Assembly: GCA_903891395.1 (NCBI GenBank)
Contig: CAITEM010000376.1
Span: forward strand, 1 to 8,553
Direction: 5' to 3'
Source: an uncultured Hyphomicrobiales bacterium
GTDB lineage: Bacteria > Pseudomonadota > Alphaproteobacteria > Rhizobiales > Xanthobacteraceae
Length of the DNA stretch: 8,553 nt
Part shown: positions 1 through 6,292 of the stretch, piece after piece
Position numbering within the stretch: position 1 is the first letter of the stretch
Layout of the letters: each line of letters opens with the position of its first letter
The notes under the pieces: model-generated
Told to the model about the DNA's origin: nothing
Databases searched by the model: none
The model's input: only the letters and a program-made list of their open reading frames with translations
Position numbers and translations under genes: made by a program

Positions 1-1104
1 CGCCGGCACCTGCACCGCCAACTTGCCGAGACCGTGCGCGAAGACGGCATCTGGGTTGAGCGCGACGGCCGCCGCCTGATGTCTTTTTCCTGCAACGACT
101 ATCTCAACCTCAGCCAGCATCCGGCCATCAAGCGGGCGGCGGCGGCGGCGGTGGAAAAATACGGCGCGGGTTCGGGCGCGTCGCGGCTGGTGACCGGCAA
201 TCACCCGCTCTACGCCGAGTTGGAGCAGCGGTTGGCCGCGATCAAACAGACCCAAGCTGCCGTCGTGTTCGGCTCCGGCTACCTCGCCAATACCGGCATC
301 ATTCCGGTGCTGGCCGGGCCGAAGGATCTGGTGCTGGCCGACGAGCTGTCGCACGCCTGCCTGTTCGCCGGCGCGCGGTTATCGCGCGGGAAGGTACTCA
401 CGTTTCGGCACAACGACCTGGATCATCTGCGTAGCCTGCTCGCCGAACATCGCGCGGCACACCCGCACGTCCTCATCGTCACCGACGGTGTGTTCTCGAT
501 GGATGGCGATCTGGCACCGCTCGCCGCGCTCAACATGCTGGCCGAGGAATACGACGTCTGGCTGATGTCGGACGACGCCCACGGCCTCGGCGTGGTCGGC
601 GGCGGCCGCGGCTCGACCTTCGCCGGCAATGCGCACATCCCGGTGCCGCTGCAAATGGGTACCTTGTCGAAGGCCGTGGGCGCTTATGGCGGCTATCTCT
701 GCGCCTCGCGGCCCGTAATCGACCTGATCCGCAACCGCGCCCGCACGCTCATCTATTCGACCGGGCTGCCGCCGTCCTGCGTCGCCGCCAGCATCGCCGC
801 GCTCGACCTCATCGAGCGCGAGCCGGGATACGCCGCGCTGCCGGTGCAGAAGGCGAAGGCCTTCACCCGCCGCGCCCATCTGCCGGAAGCGCAGAGCCCG
901 ATCGTGCCGGTCATCATCGGCGACGAGAAAGCGACGCTCGCCGCCTCAACGATGCTGGCCGACGAAGGCTACCTCGCCGCCGCGATCCGGCCGCCGACGG
1001 TCGCCGCCGGCACCGCGCGGCTGCGGCTGACCTTTACCGCCCAGCATCCGGACGAGGCCATCAAACGGCTGGCCGATATCGTGCGCGAGCGGGTGCTCAA
1101 TTGA
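1..1104 (+). CDS. bioF: 8-amino-7-oxononanoate synthase (KAPA synthase), 5'-truncated by window edge
   Basis: PLP-dependent cytosolic enzyme that condenses pimeloyl-ACP/CoA with L-alanine to give KAPA, the first ring-forming step of biotin synthesis. The frame is open from base 1 and 367 codons are visible; the family is usually about 380-390 residues, so roughly 15-20 N-terminal residues lie upstream, and the GTG at 34 is probably internal. Visible alpha-oxoamine synthase motifs are SCNDYLNL, the cofactor-stacking His in LSHACL (His codon at 352-354), SMDGD, the PLP-contacting DDAHGLG, and the Schiff-base lysine in TLSKAVGAYGG (codon at 670-672). The C-terminal IRPPTV...GTARLRLTF block is typical of BioF and separates it from Kbl and HemA. 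The stop overlaps the bioD start by 4 nt, so the two genes are co-translated. The frame is intact. The promoter and any biotin-repressor site lie outside the window. Confidence 0.95.
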   Translation, partial: RRHLHRQLAETVREDGIWVERDGRRLMSFSCNDYLNLSQHPAIKRAAAAAVEKYGAGSGASRLVTGNHPLYAELEQRLAAIKQTQAAVVFGSGYLANTGIIPVLAGPKDLVLADELSHACLFAGARLSRGKVLTFRHNDLDHLRSLLAEHRAAHPHVLIVTDGVFSMDGDLAPLAALNMLAEEYDVWLMSDDAHGLGVVGGGRGSTFAGNAHIPVPLQMGTLSKAVGAYGGYLCASRPVIDLIRNRARTLIYSTGLPPSCVAASIAALDLIEREPGYAALPVQKAKAFTRRAHLPEAQSPIVPVIIGDEKATLAASTMLADEGYLAAAIRPPTVAAGTARLRLTFTAQHPDEAIKRLADIVRERVLN

Positions 1105-1778
1105 GCGCCTATTTCGTTACCGCGACCGGCACCGACATCGGCAAAACCTTCGTCACCGCCGGACTGATCCGCTATCTGCGCGGCGCCGGCCAACCGGTCA
1201 GCGCGCTCAAGCCCGTCGTCAGCGGCTACGAACCTTCTGTGGTCGAGACCAGCGATCCGGCGGTGCTCCTCAAAGCGCTCGGCCGCCAGGTCAGCGCCGA
1301 CGAGGTGGCCAGCATCGCGCCGTGGCGGTTTCGCGCGCCGCTGTCGCCGGATATCGCCGCGGCGCGCGAGGGCCGCAATATCGATTTCGACGCCTTAGTC
1401 GATTTCAGCCGCAACGCGATCAGGGCCTCGACCGGCATGCTGTTCATCGAAGGCGTCGGCGGCATCATGGTGCCGCTCGAGGGCAAACGCACGGTGCTGG
1501 ACTGGATGGCGGCATTGAACATTCCGCTGCTGCTGGTGGTCGGCGGCTATCTCGGCGCCATCAGCCACACACTGACCGCGCTCGATGTCATTGCGCAACG
1601 CAAACTCAAGATCGCCGCCATCGTTGTCAGCGAGAGTGAGCGCGGCACCGTCGAATTGCACGACACCGTCGCCAGCATTTCGCGTTTCTCCGAGGACGTC
1701 GAGGTCGTCGGCCTGCCGCGGCTGCCCCGTGGCATCAATGAACACCCTGCCTTTGCGCAGATCGCCGCGCTGCTCTAA
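1101..1778 (+). CDS. bioD: ATP-dependent dethiobiotin synthetase
   Basis: Uses ATP and CO2 to close the ureido ring of DAPA and form dethiobiotin, the penultimate biotin step. At 225 aa it has normal length. Visible motifs are the P-loop GTDIGKT (residues 10-16), the substrate-binding Lys37 in LKPVVSG, and the Mg/ATP-side acidic loop IEGVGGIMVPL with Glu117, followed by VVGGYLGAISHTL (147-158). The start must be TTG at 1101: it overlaps the bioF TGA as TTGA, no other in-frame start lies nearby, and the product begins directly with the first beta strand. The Shine-Dalgarno sequence is weak, so translation probably depends on coupling to bioF. The adenine-contacting Asn of E. coli BioD seems to be replaced by a VSES stretch (176-179), an alignment made by eye. 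The gene is followed by a palindromic repeat and a convergent operon, so bioA is not next in line. Confidence 0.95.
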   Translation: MSAYFVTATGTDIGKTFVTAGLIRYLRGAGQPVSALKPVVSGYEPSVVETSDPAVLLKALGRQVSADEVASIAPWRFRAPLSPDIAAAREGRNIDFDALVDFSRNAIRASTGMLFIEGVGGIMVPLEGKRTVLDWMAALNIPLLLVVGGYLGAISHTLTALDVIAQRKLKIAAIVVSESERGTVELHDTVASISRFSEDVEVVGLPRLPRGINEHPAFAQIAALL

Positions 1779-1779
1779 T

Positions 1780-1880
1780 TTGTCATTCTCGGACGCCGCG
1801 CAGCGGCGAACCCGAAATTCATATTCACAATCGGGCGATGGATTCCGGGCCCGCGCCTTCGGCGCGTCCCGGAATGACAA
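1780..1880. repeat. Extragenic palindromic repeat between convergent operons
   Basis: The 102-nt gap between bioD and the convergent M20 gene is almost entirely one imperfect palindrome. The outer arms TTGTCATTC (1780-1788) and GAATGACAA (1872-1880) are perfect inverted repeats; extended inward, 15 of 17 positions match. Each half carries its own hairpin: CGCCGC-GCA-GCGGCG at 1794-1808 and CGCGCC-TTC-GGCGCG at 1852-1866. The right half has extra flanking arms, ATTCCGGG (1842-1849) with CCCGGAAT (1868-1875). The GTCATTCCGGG...CCCGGAATGAC layout resembles repeats I recall as abundant in Bradyrhizobium/Rhodopseudomonas genomes (from memory, not searched). No U-tract follows either hairpin, but the position between converging genes suggests bidirectional transcription termination or 3'-end protection. 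Confidence 0.75.
1842..1875. terminator. Strong stem-loop, possible bidirectional terminator
   Basis: ATTCCGGG/CCCGGAAT arms surround an inner CGCGCC-TTC-GGCGCG hairpin, giving about 14 paired bases with a small bulge and a stable UUC loop. It lies 64 nt past the bioD stop and just past the stop of the minus-strand M20 gene, so it could end both transcripts. There is no run of T on either side, so it is not a textbook intrinsic terminator. It is the right half of the extragenic repeat. Confidence 0.45.
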
Positions 1881-3089
1881 TCAGGCGGACAGCAACTCCC
1901 GCAGTGTCGCCTCGATCACCTTGGTCGCGGCCTTGAGGTCCGACAGCTTCAGATGTTCGTCAGCGCCATGGGCATTCGCATCGAGAATGGTGCGCGGGCC
2001 CGCGCCATACAGCACCGTCGGAATGCCCGCGACACTGTAATGCCGCGCGTCGGTGTAGAGCGGCACGCCTTTGACGTCGATCTTGGTCTTGAGTTCGCGC
2101 TTGCCGAAACGCGTCAACGGCTCGACCAGCTTCTCGATCCCTTTGATGGGCTTGAGCGGATCGGCCAGAATCACGCGCTTGCACTCGACTTTAATGCCCT
2201 TGGCTTTGCCCGCGCGCTTGATCAGCGCAATGAGATCGCGCTCGACTTTCTTGCCATTCTCTTCCGGGATCAGGCGGCGGTCGAGCCGCATCACGATCTT
2301 GTCCGGGACGACATTGGTGTTGATACCGCCGGATATCAGACCGACGGTGAGTTGCGGCGAACCGATGCCTTTGGACTTCGATTTTATCTTGCGCAATTTC
2401 TTGCGCTCGCCATAGAGCGCGGTCAGCACTTTGGTTGCCGCTTCGAGCGCGTCGGCGCCGGTGTCCGGCATCGCGGCATGCGCCTGCTTGCCGTTCACGG
2501 TCACCTCGATATGCACGACGCCGTTATGCGCCGTGACGACGGCGTAAGAAAACCCGGCGGAAATGGCGAGGTCCGGCTTGGTGATCTTCTCGTCGAGCAG
2601 CCATTTTGGGCCGAGATAGCCGCCAATTTCCTCATCGTAAGTGATGTGTATCTCGATCGTACCGTTAAGACCTTCCGGTTTGTCCTTCAGGGCCAACAGC
2701 GCGAAGCCGTAGGTGGCGAAGTCCGATTTCGATACCGCCGCGCCGCGGCCGTAGATGGCGCCGCCTTTTTCCTCGGCGCCGTAGGGATCGTGATGCCAGC
2801 CCTGCCCCGGCGGCACGACGTCGCCGTGCGCATTGAGTGCGATGACCGGCCCCTTGCCCGAGCCGAAGGTCTCCCGGATCACCAGATTGGTCACCGATTT
2901 CATGCCGTATTGCTGAACCAGCGTCTCCGGCACCGTGTATTTCTCGACCTTGAAGCCGAGGCCTTCGTAAAGTTCGGCCGACCGATCACCATGCCGCACC
3001 GTATCGCCGGGCGGATTATCCGACGGCACCTTCACCAGTTCCTTGAGGAAGGCGACCTCGCGCACAAAATTGTCGTCGATAAAACTCAT
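1881..3089 (-). CDS. Divergent M20-family amidohydrolase/deacylase (ArgE/DapE-like)
   Basis: A 402-aa protein with the M20 layout: catalytic domain, dimerisation lid, catalytic domain. Recognisable parts are NAHGDVVPPG (His88, Asp90), YDEEIGG (Glu153 as presumed general base, Glu154 as metal ligand), the lid segment GKQAHAAMP (200-208), GISGG-like LISGGINTNVVPD (251-263) and a C-terminal NAHGADEH with the likely ligand His374. M20 enzymes hydrolyse amide bonds of N-acyl amino acids or small peptides in the cytosol; the substrate here cannot be read. Oddly, the usual GRGxxDxKG bridging Asp is Val119 (GRGAAVSKSD), and the usual GEPT glutamate falls on Ala-Gly 178-179 (ISAGFS). Asp123, Asp347 and His350 could substitute. 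The lid also carries a lysine-rich run around 230-240. The ATG overlaps the upstream M20 stop as ATGA, with GAAGGA 8 nt before it. This is the last gene of the operon. Confidence 0.85.
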   Translation of the reverse strand: MSFIDDNFVREVAFLKELVKVPSDNPPGDTVRHGDRSAELYEGLGFKVEKYTVPETLVQQYGMKSVTNLVIRETFGSGKGPVIALNAHGDVVPPGQGWHHDPYGAEEKGGAIYGRGAAVSKSDFATYGFALLALKDKPEGLNGTIEIHITYDEEIGGYLGPKWLLDEKITKPDLAISAGFSYAVVTAHNGVVHIEVTVNGKQAHAAMPDTGADALEAATKVLTALYGERKKLRKIKSKSKGIGSPQLTVGLISGGINTNVVPDKIVMRLDRRLIPEENGKKVERDLIALIKRAGKAKGIKVECKRVILADPLKPIKGIEKLVEPLTRFGKRELKTKIDVKGVPLYTDARHYSVAGIPTVLYGAGPRTILDANAHGADEHLKLSDLKAATKVIEATLRELLSA

Positions 3090-4321
3090 GGCTTGAATCC
3101 TTCGATGAACTTGATCAACGCGGCAACCGCGAGCCCCATGTCGGCGGGACTGGCGTACTCGGCCGGGTTATGACTGATGCCGCCGCGGCAGCGCACGAAC
3201 AGTATGCCGACCGGGCAAAGTTTCGCCATTGCGGTGCCGTCATGGCCTGCGCCGGAGGCAAGCTTGAGCGGCTCACCACCGACTGCCTTGATGGCGGCCG
3301 CAAAGCCGTCCTGGATCGCCGGATCGCAGGGTGTGGTCGCGACGTTGCGGGTCGTCGTCACCGACAGTCCGAGATGGCGCCGCTCGGCGATGGCGCGCAC
3401 GTCGGTCTTGAAGCCTTCGACGAAATTGAGCCGCGCCGCATCCGAGCCCGAACGAATATCGACGGTCAGCGCCACATTGCCGGCAATGACGTTGGACGCC
3501 GCCGCCGGAATGTTGATGTGTCCGACGGTCGCGACCACCTCGCCCTTGGTGTCGCGCGCGCTCCGCTCCGCCGCGAGGATCGCTTCCGCAGCGCCGGCGA
3601 GCGCGTCGCGGCGCAACAACATCGGCACGGTGCCGGCGTGCCCGGCCTCGCCGAGGAACTCGACGTTGAGATAGGTCTGTCCGGCGATGGAATTGACGAC
3701 GCCCAGCGGCTGATTGCGATATTCAAGCACCGGGCCTTGTTCGATATGGACTTCGACATAGGCCGCCGCTGTGCCCGCCGCATAGGCGGCCGCCGGAATA
3801 TCGGCGGGATCTTTGCCGTAAAGCGTGATCGCTTCGGCAAGGCTCACGCCCTCGGCATCGACCAGTTCGAGCGTCGAGAAATCGAATTTGCCGGCGCACG
3901 CGCTCGACGAAGCCAGTGTCGCAGAGTAGCGCACACCCTCCTCGTCGCCAAAAGCCAGCACGTCGATGCCGAACGGCAGCTTGCGGCCTGCTGTGGCGAA
4001 ATGTTCCAAGGCCAGAATTCCGGCGATGACACCGAACGGGCCGTCGAACATGCCCGCTTCCACCACGGTGTCGATGTGCGAGCCAATCAGCAGGCGTCTG
4101 GTGCCGGCGCCGGCGAGCGAACCCCGCACGGTGCCGAGCGCGTCCTCCGATACGGTCAACCCGGCATCCTGCATCCACTGGGTCACTAGGTTGGCGGCCT
4201 CGCGGTGCGCCGGCGACAAAAATGTCCGCAGCAGCCGGTACGGCTCGGCCGAGACCGAGCCGAGCGTGTTGATCATGCGCTCGGCGCGGTCGCCGAGAAC
4301 GGCGGGCGTCAGCTCGGCCAT
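3086..4321 (-). CDS. M20 Zn-dependent hydrolase, N-carbamoyl-L-amino acid/allantoate amidohydrolase-like
   Basis: A 411-aa enzyme of the HyuC/AllC/beta-ureidopropionase branch of M20, which removes carbamoyl (or ureido) groups from N-carbamoyl amino acids or allantoate in purine, pyrimidine or hydantoin breakdown. The five expected ligands are all present: His82 (GSHIDTVVEAG), bridging Asp93 (FDGPFGV), Glu128 (FGDEEGVRY, Glu127 as base), His192 (VHIEQGPVLE) and His384 (GISHNPAEY). GHAGTVPMLLRRDA (227-240), SNVIAG (276-281), DIR with Arg290 and GAGHDG (357-362) are further family signatures. The start is ATG at 4321: the frame is open up to 4489, but those residues overlap the CPBP gene and do not look like the family, while 411 aa is the normal length. 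The start overlaps the CPBP stop by 13 nt, and the stop overlaps the next M20 gene by 4 nt. Substrate choice within the family cannot be settled by eye. Confidence 0.9.
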   Translation of the reverse strand: MAELTPAVLGDRAERMINTLGSVSAEPYRLLRTFLSPAHREAANLVTQWMQDAGLTVSEDALGTVRGSLAGAGTRRLLIGSHIDTVVEAGMFDGPFGVIAGILALEHFATAGRKLPFGIDVLAFGDEEGVRYSATLASSSACAGKFDFSTLELVDAEGVSLAEAITLYGKDPADIPAAAYAAGTAAAYVEVHIEQGPVLEYRNQPLGVVNSIAGQTYLNVEFLGEAGHAGTVPMLLRRDALAGAAEAILAAERSARDTKGEVVATVGHINIPAAASNVIAGNVALTVDIRSGSDAARLNFVEGFKTDVRAIAERRHLGLSVTTTRNVATTPCDPAIQDGFAAAIKAVGGEPLKLASGAGHDGTAMAKLCPVGILFVRCRGGISHNPAEYASPADMGLAVAALIKFIEGFKP

Positions 4322-5037
4322 TGCGACGCCACCAGCGTTTCGAGCATACCTTCGAGGTTGATCATGGCGTGCAACAGAATCGTCAAAAGCGTTGAACCGG
4401 TCGCCCAACGAATCCAGCCGAGCATCATACCGAAAGCAAAAATCTGGCCAGTCACGTACCAGTCGTACTGCAAATGAATCAGCGCCCACAAGGCCGCGCT
4501 GATCGCGATCACCACCCAGGCGTCGTTCGGCGTCTTGAGCCAGCCGCGAAACAGAAATCCCCGGAACAACGCCTCCTCACCGATCGGCGTCACGACGATG
4601 ACGGCGAGCCAAAGGCACAGCAGCGCCAGCGGACCGGCCTCACCGGCAGTGCGGAAAATATCGGTCTGAAACGGCGTGACGATGTTGTTGCCGATGAGCC
4701 AGCTTAACGCGTTGCCAGCAATGATAAGGGCGACCGTTGCAGCGACGCCGAAAACCACTTCGCTGCGGCGAGGCAGCGTCAAGCCGAGATAGGCAAAAGG
4801 ATCGCTGCCGGCCATCCGCGCGAAAGCCGCGAGCAGCAGCAACTGGATCGGCGTCGAGACCAGGATAATCAGCGTGACGGCCACGCCGTCGCCGCTGAAG
4901 TCCGGCATTTTGGTGAGGTCCTGGCCCAGCCATATCGTCAGTGCCATCAGTGCGGCGAATTGGCCGACCATCAACGCAATGAAGCCAAGGCCGAATGTCG
5001 CCAGTCTGCCCCACGGCTTTTTTGCTTCGATCACCAT
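4309..5037 (-). CDS. CPBP family intramembrane (CAAX-type) protease
   Basis: A 242-aa polytopic membrane protein. Hydrophobic segments fall at about 14-35, 52-72, 93-116, 135-152, 172-190, 196-210 and 214-228. The three CPBP/ABI motifs are present in order: EEALFRG (Glu154, Glu155, Arg159), a WALIH block with His188 where FxxxH is usual, and HAMIN with His223 and Asn227. These residues form the intramembrane active site in Rce1-like proteases. Bacterial members process or bind membrane peptides and proteins, and the target here is unknown. The ATG at 5037 has a GGGGG Shine-Dalgarno-like run 3 nt ahead and overlaps a small upstream ORF by one base (TGATG). It is the first large gene of an operon with the two downstream M20 hydrolases, which suggests co-expression. 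It could instead act as a non-proteolytic scaffold, as some CPBP proteins are thought to do. Confidence 0.88.
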   Translation of the reverse strand: MVIEAKKPWGRLATFGLGFIALMVGQFAALMALTIWLGQDLTKMPDFSGDGVAVTLIILVSTPIQLLLLAAFARMAGSDPFAYLGLTLPRRSEVVFGVAATVALIIAGNALSWLIGNNIVTPFQTDIFRTAGEAGPLALLCLWLAVIVVTPIGEEALFRGFLFRGWLKTPNDAWVVIAISAALWALIHLQYDWYVTGQIFAFGMMLGWIRWATGSTLLTILLHAMINLEGMLETLVASQWPS

Positions 5038-5159
5038 CAGCCCCCGTGACAGGTTGAACAGCCGAAAGGCGAAACAAGCACCCGCCCCCGCGCCATCTGC
5101 ATGCCAGCCGCCGGCTTGCCGGACGCGGTAGCGAGCAAATGGATGGTCAGGTGGAGCAT
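5037..5159 (-). CDS. Possible 40-aa small ORF coupled to the CPBP gene (hypothetical)
   Basis: An ATG at 5159 opens a 40-codon frame that ends in a TGA sharing its A with the CPBP start (TGATG). An AGGTAGG sequence lies 8 nt before the ATG, a reasonable ribosome-binding site. About three quarters of its third codon positions are G or C, similar to the neighbouring genes. The peptide has a mildly hydrophobic N-terminus (MLHLTIHLLATA), a basic middle and a Cys-Ser-Thr-Cys-His end. I do not recognise a family, and there is no clear membrane helix. It fills most of the gap between CPBP and qor, and the 1-nt overlap follows the same close-packed pattern as the rest of this operon. It may be a leader peptide that couples translation to the protease, a small protein, or a chance frame in GC-rich DNA. 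Confidence 0.3.
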   Translation of the reverse strand: MLHLTIHLLATASGKPAAGMQMARGRVLVSPFGCSTCHGG

Positions 5160-5180
5160 ATAACGTGCCTACCTAAGCAA

Positions 5181-5205
5181 TACGGCCGGGACAAGCCCGG
5201 CCGTA
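5181..5205 (-). terminator. Perfect 10-bp stem-loop downstream of qor
   Basis: TACGGCCGGG (5181-5190) pairs perfectly with CCCGGCCGTA (5196-5205) around a 5-nt loop. It sits 23 nt past the qor stop on the minus strand. On that transcript the stem is followed by TTGCTTAGG, a poor U-tract, so termination may be partial or Rho-assisted. It separates the pcs-SDR-qor unit from the CPBP-M20 operon. Together with the small ORF, this accounts for most of the 191 nt between CPBP and qor. Confidence 0.65.
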
Positions 5206-5228
5206 AAGCAAATTCAGTGGCGCCAAGC

Positions 5229-6206
5229 TTATGGAATCAACACCACCGATCCGGTGGTCTTGCGGCCTTCCAGGTCCTTGTGCGCCTGAGCGGCATCCTT
5301 GAGCGCGTATTTGTGGCTCGCCGGAATCTTCACCGCGCCGGAACCGACTTTTTCGAACAGGTCCTTGGCCGTGGCGACCAGGTCTTCGCGCTTGGCGGCG
5401 TAGTGGTTGAGCGTCGGCCGGGTCGCAAACAGCGAACCTTTGTGCTGCAGCAGGTTGATATCGAAGGCCTTGATCGGACCGGAGGCCGAACCGAACGACA
5501 CGAACATGCCGAGTGGACGGATACAGTCGAGCGATTTCGGAAACGTGTCGTTGCCGATGCCGTCATAGACCACGTCGCAAAGTTTGCCGTTGGTGATTTC
5601 CTTCACGCGCGCCGCGAAGTCTTCATCGCGATAGAGAATGGTGTGATGCGCACCGGCGTTCTTGGCGAGTTCGGCCTTGTCTTTGGAGCCGACGGTGCCG
5701 ATGACGGTGGCGCCGAGATGGTTGGCCCACTGACAGGCGATCAGGCCGACGCCGCCGGCTGCGGCGTGGATCAGACAGATGGTGCCCTTGCCGACTTTGA
5801 AAGTGCGGTTGAGCAAATACTGCACGGTCATGCCCTTGAGCATCATCGCCGCGGCTTGCTCGTAGCTGATGTTGTCGGGCAACTTCACCGCGCGGTCGGC
5901 CGGCAATAGGCGCTCGGCCGAATAACCGCCGAGCGGCACGACGTAAGCGACGCGGTCGCCCACCTTGATGTCGGTTACGTCGGGACCTACGGCGGTAACG
6001 GCGCCGGCGCCCTCATTGCCCGCCACGAAGGGCAGACCGACCGGCGACGGATACATGCCCATGCGGAAATAGGTGTCGATGAAATTGACGCCGCAGGCGT
6101 GCTGCTTGATCTTGATCTGGCCCGCACCGGGCGCCGGCACATCGATCTCTTCAAACGTCAGAACGTCCGGACCACCGGCTTTGTGTACGCGCACTGCTGC
6201 GACCAT
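5229..6206 (-). CDS. qor: NADPH:quinone oxidoreductase (zeta-crystallin-like MDR)
   Basis: A 325-aa zinc-independent medium-chain dehydrogenase/reductase that transfers one or two electrons from NADPH to quinones or reduces related electrophiles in the cytosol. Signatures are NFIDTYFRMGMYP (41-53), typical of quinone oxidoreductases, GNEGAGAVTAVG (63-74), and the Rossmann nucleotide loop HAAAGGVG (147-154). SKDK (174-177) lies at the end of the second strand, where NADPH specificity is set. The zinc ligands of alcohol dehydrogenases are absent, as expected for this branch. The C-terminus (HKDLEGRKTTGSVVL) matches the family end. ATG at 6206 is preceded by AAGGGGTG about 5 nt upstream, a good Shine-Dalgarno. 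The gene is 86 nt downstream of the SDR gene, with a palindrome and a possible promoter in between, so it may be expressed both by read-through and independently. Confidence 0.92.
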   Translation of the reverse strand: MVAAVRVHKAGGPDVLTFEEIDVPAPGAGQIKIKQHACGVNFIDTYFRMGMYPSPVGLPFVAGNEGAGAVTAVGPDVTDIKVGDRVAYVVPLGGYSAERLLPADRAVKLPDNISYEQAAAMMLKGMTVQYLLNRTFKVGKGTICLIHAAAGGVGLIACQWANHLGATVIGTVGSKDKAELAKNAGAHHTILYRDEDFAARVKEITNGKLCDVVYDGIGNDTFPKSLDCIRPLGMFVSFGSASGPIKAFDINLLQHKGSLFATRPTLNHYAAKREDLVATAKDLFEKVGSGAVKIPASHKYALKDAAQAHKDLEGRKTTGSVVLIP

Positions 6207-6250
6207 GTTTCACCCCTTGAATTGATTAGGCTTGTTGGTTGGAAGGCGTT

Positions 6251-6278
6251 TCGGCCGGGATCATAGGGCGCCGGCCGA
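6251..6278. promoter_or_regulatory. Palindrome between SDR gene and qor, possible operator or attenuator
   Basis: TCGGCCGG (6251-6258) and CCGGCCGA (6271-6278) form a perfect 8-bp inverted repeat with a 12-nt centre. It lies just downstream of the SDR stop and about 45 nt before the qor start. No U-tract follows. The centre holds a TATGAT box on the minus strand, so the repeat could be an operator over a qor promoter or a weak terminator of the upstream unit. Confidence 0.35.
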
Positions 6279-6287
6279 CGAACACAA
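6260..6287 (-). promoter_or_regulatory. Possible sigma-70-type promoter for qor
   Basis: Read on the minus strand, TTGTGT (6282-6287) is followed after 16 nt by TATGAT (6260-6265). The -10 matches consensus at five of six bases, the -35 only at TTG plus weak positions. A transcript starting near 6253 would have a leader of about 45 nt ending in the good qor ribosome-binding site. Judged by eye only. Confidence 0.3.
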
Positions 6288-6292
6288 GGTCG

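Noticed and set aside
1953..3173. A 406-codon open frame on the plus strand
   Set aside because: It lies antisense to the M20 gene over nearly its full length. The product has no family motifs and is rich in Arg, Asp and His, as expected of the antisense frame of a GC-rich gene. The minus-strand gene has clear catalytic motifs.
3170..4189. A 339-codon plus-strand open frame
   Set aside because: It is antisense to the HyuC/AllC-like gene, which carries all five metal ligands. The plus-strand product has low-complexity GC-driven composition and no recognisable domain.
4322..4489. N-terminal extension of the HyuC/AllC-like protein to an upstream ATG
   Set aside because: The extra 56 residues overlap the CPBP coding region out of frame and do not resemble the family. 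ATG at 4321 gives the normal length.
5040..5060. CxxCH motif of the small ORF as a cytochrome c haem site
   Set aside because: The peptide is only 40 residues, has no signal peptide and no axial-ligand context. The motif sits three residues from the stop and is most likely coincidence.
5139..5909. A 256-codon plus-strand open frame, and a similar 262-codon one at 6239-7027
   Set aside because: They are antisense shadows of the qor and SDR genes, respectively, with no coherent domain.
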